A stretch of DNA of 13,430 nt from Gammaproteobacteria bacterium. GTDB lineage: Bacteria > Pseudomonadota > Gammaproteobacteria > SZUA-229. The position numbers were made by a program, and so were the translations under genes. The notes under the pieces are model-generated. The model did not search any database. It was not told the DNA's origin and saw only the letters and a program-made list of their open reading frames with translations. Within the stretch, counting starts at the first letter, position 1; each line of letters opens with the position of its first letter. This document shows positions 13,246-13,430 of this stretch, one piece after another. The DNA is taken from NCBI GenBank assembly GCA_023136715.1, contig JAGLQT010000009.1, positions 1 to 13,430 on the forward strand, in the 5' to 3' direction.

Positions 13246-13430
13246 TTAACCGTGACTATCTGAATAAGGCAACAAAGCCAGATAACGTGCCTGTTTAATA
13301 GCACGAGTCAATTGACGCTGATACTTAGCTTTTGTGCCTGTAATACGAGCAGGTACAATTTTTCCGCTTTCAGAAACATAGCCTTTCAGCAATTCAAGAT
13401 CTTTGTAGTCTGCATGAGTAATACCTTCTG
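13246..13430 (-). CDS. rpsR: 30S ribosomal protein S18, N-terminus beyond the window edge
   Basis: Sixty C-terminal codons of S18 are visible, ending in TAA at 13248-13246. They read through DYKDLELLKGYVSESGKI, then PARITGTKAKYQRQLTRAI and KQARYLALLPYSDSHG, which are the conserved rRNA- and S6-contacting segments of the family. The missing part is the first 15 or so residues. rpsF is expected just outside the right edge. This gene is the upstream visible member of the rpsR-DUF2232-rplI operon. Confidence 0.96.
   Translation of the reverse strand, partial: EGITHADYKDLELLKGYVSESGKIVPARITGTKAKYQRQLTRAIKQARYLALLPYSDSHG

Overview
The window looks like chromosomal core DNA of a moderately AT-rich gammaproteobacterium. 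The best clue is the right-hand block, read right to left on the minus strand: rpsR, a DUF2232-type membrane protein, rplI, dnaB, alr. As I recall, this order, with the membrane protein between the S18 and L9 genes, is seen in Pseudomonas and related gammaproteobacteria. The Azotobacter-type seven-iron ferredoxin and the AddB-like 'probable DNA repair protein' also fit Gammaproteobacteria. I cannot name the genus. I see no rRNA, tRNA, CRISPR array, insertion sequence or phage gene.

Left block (1-3330, all minus strand): a chemosensory cluster transcribed leftwards in the order response regulator (PATAN/DUF4388-like N-terminus plus receiver), CheB-like protein, methyl-accepting chemotaxis protein cut by the window edge. 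The CheB-like protein has a normal phospho-receiver, but its methylesterase domain has lost two of three catalytic residues: the Ser of GASTGG is Ala168 and the active-site His is Tyr194. It is probably a pseudo-methylesterase. This is the most unusual observation in the window. The gaps between these genes hold short palindromes, and the response-regulator gene is bracketed by a 12-bp inverted repeat.

Middle block: a 442-bp AT-rich stretch without a gene (3331-3772) contains a 10+10-bp palindrome and a longer imperfect stem-loop followed by a U-tract on the minus strand, probably the galU terminator or the end of a 3'UTR-derived RNA. Then come galU (minus) and, divergently, fdxA and a 935-aa AddB/RecB-type nuclease (plus) with a PD-(D/E)XK domain and a four-Cys Fe-S site. 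The nuclease has no N-terminal Walker A motif and no helicase partner inside the window. A strong hairpin separates it from the convergent genes to its right.

Right block: a lipoprotein built of eight exact 40-residue beta-propeller repeats (BamB/PQQ-repeat type), alr (alanine racemase, cell-wall D-Ala), dnaB (replicative helicase), a strong bidirectional terminator, rplI, the DUF2232 membrane protein and the 3' end of rpsR. The terminator at 11687-11720 splits the ribosomal operon from dnaB-alr, which have a 26-bp gap and are probably co-transcribed. The genome's usual housekeeping links are visible: translation (S18, L9), replication (DnaB), envelope (Alr, GalU, lipoprotein) and DNA repair (AddB-like).
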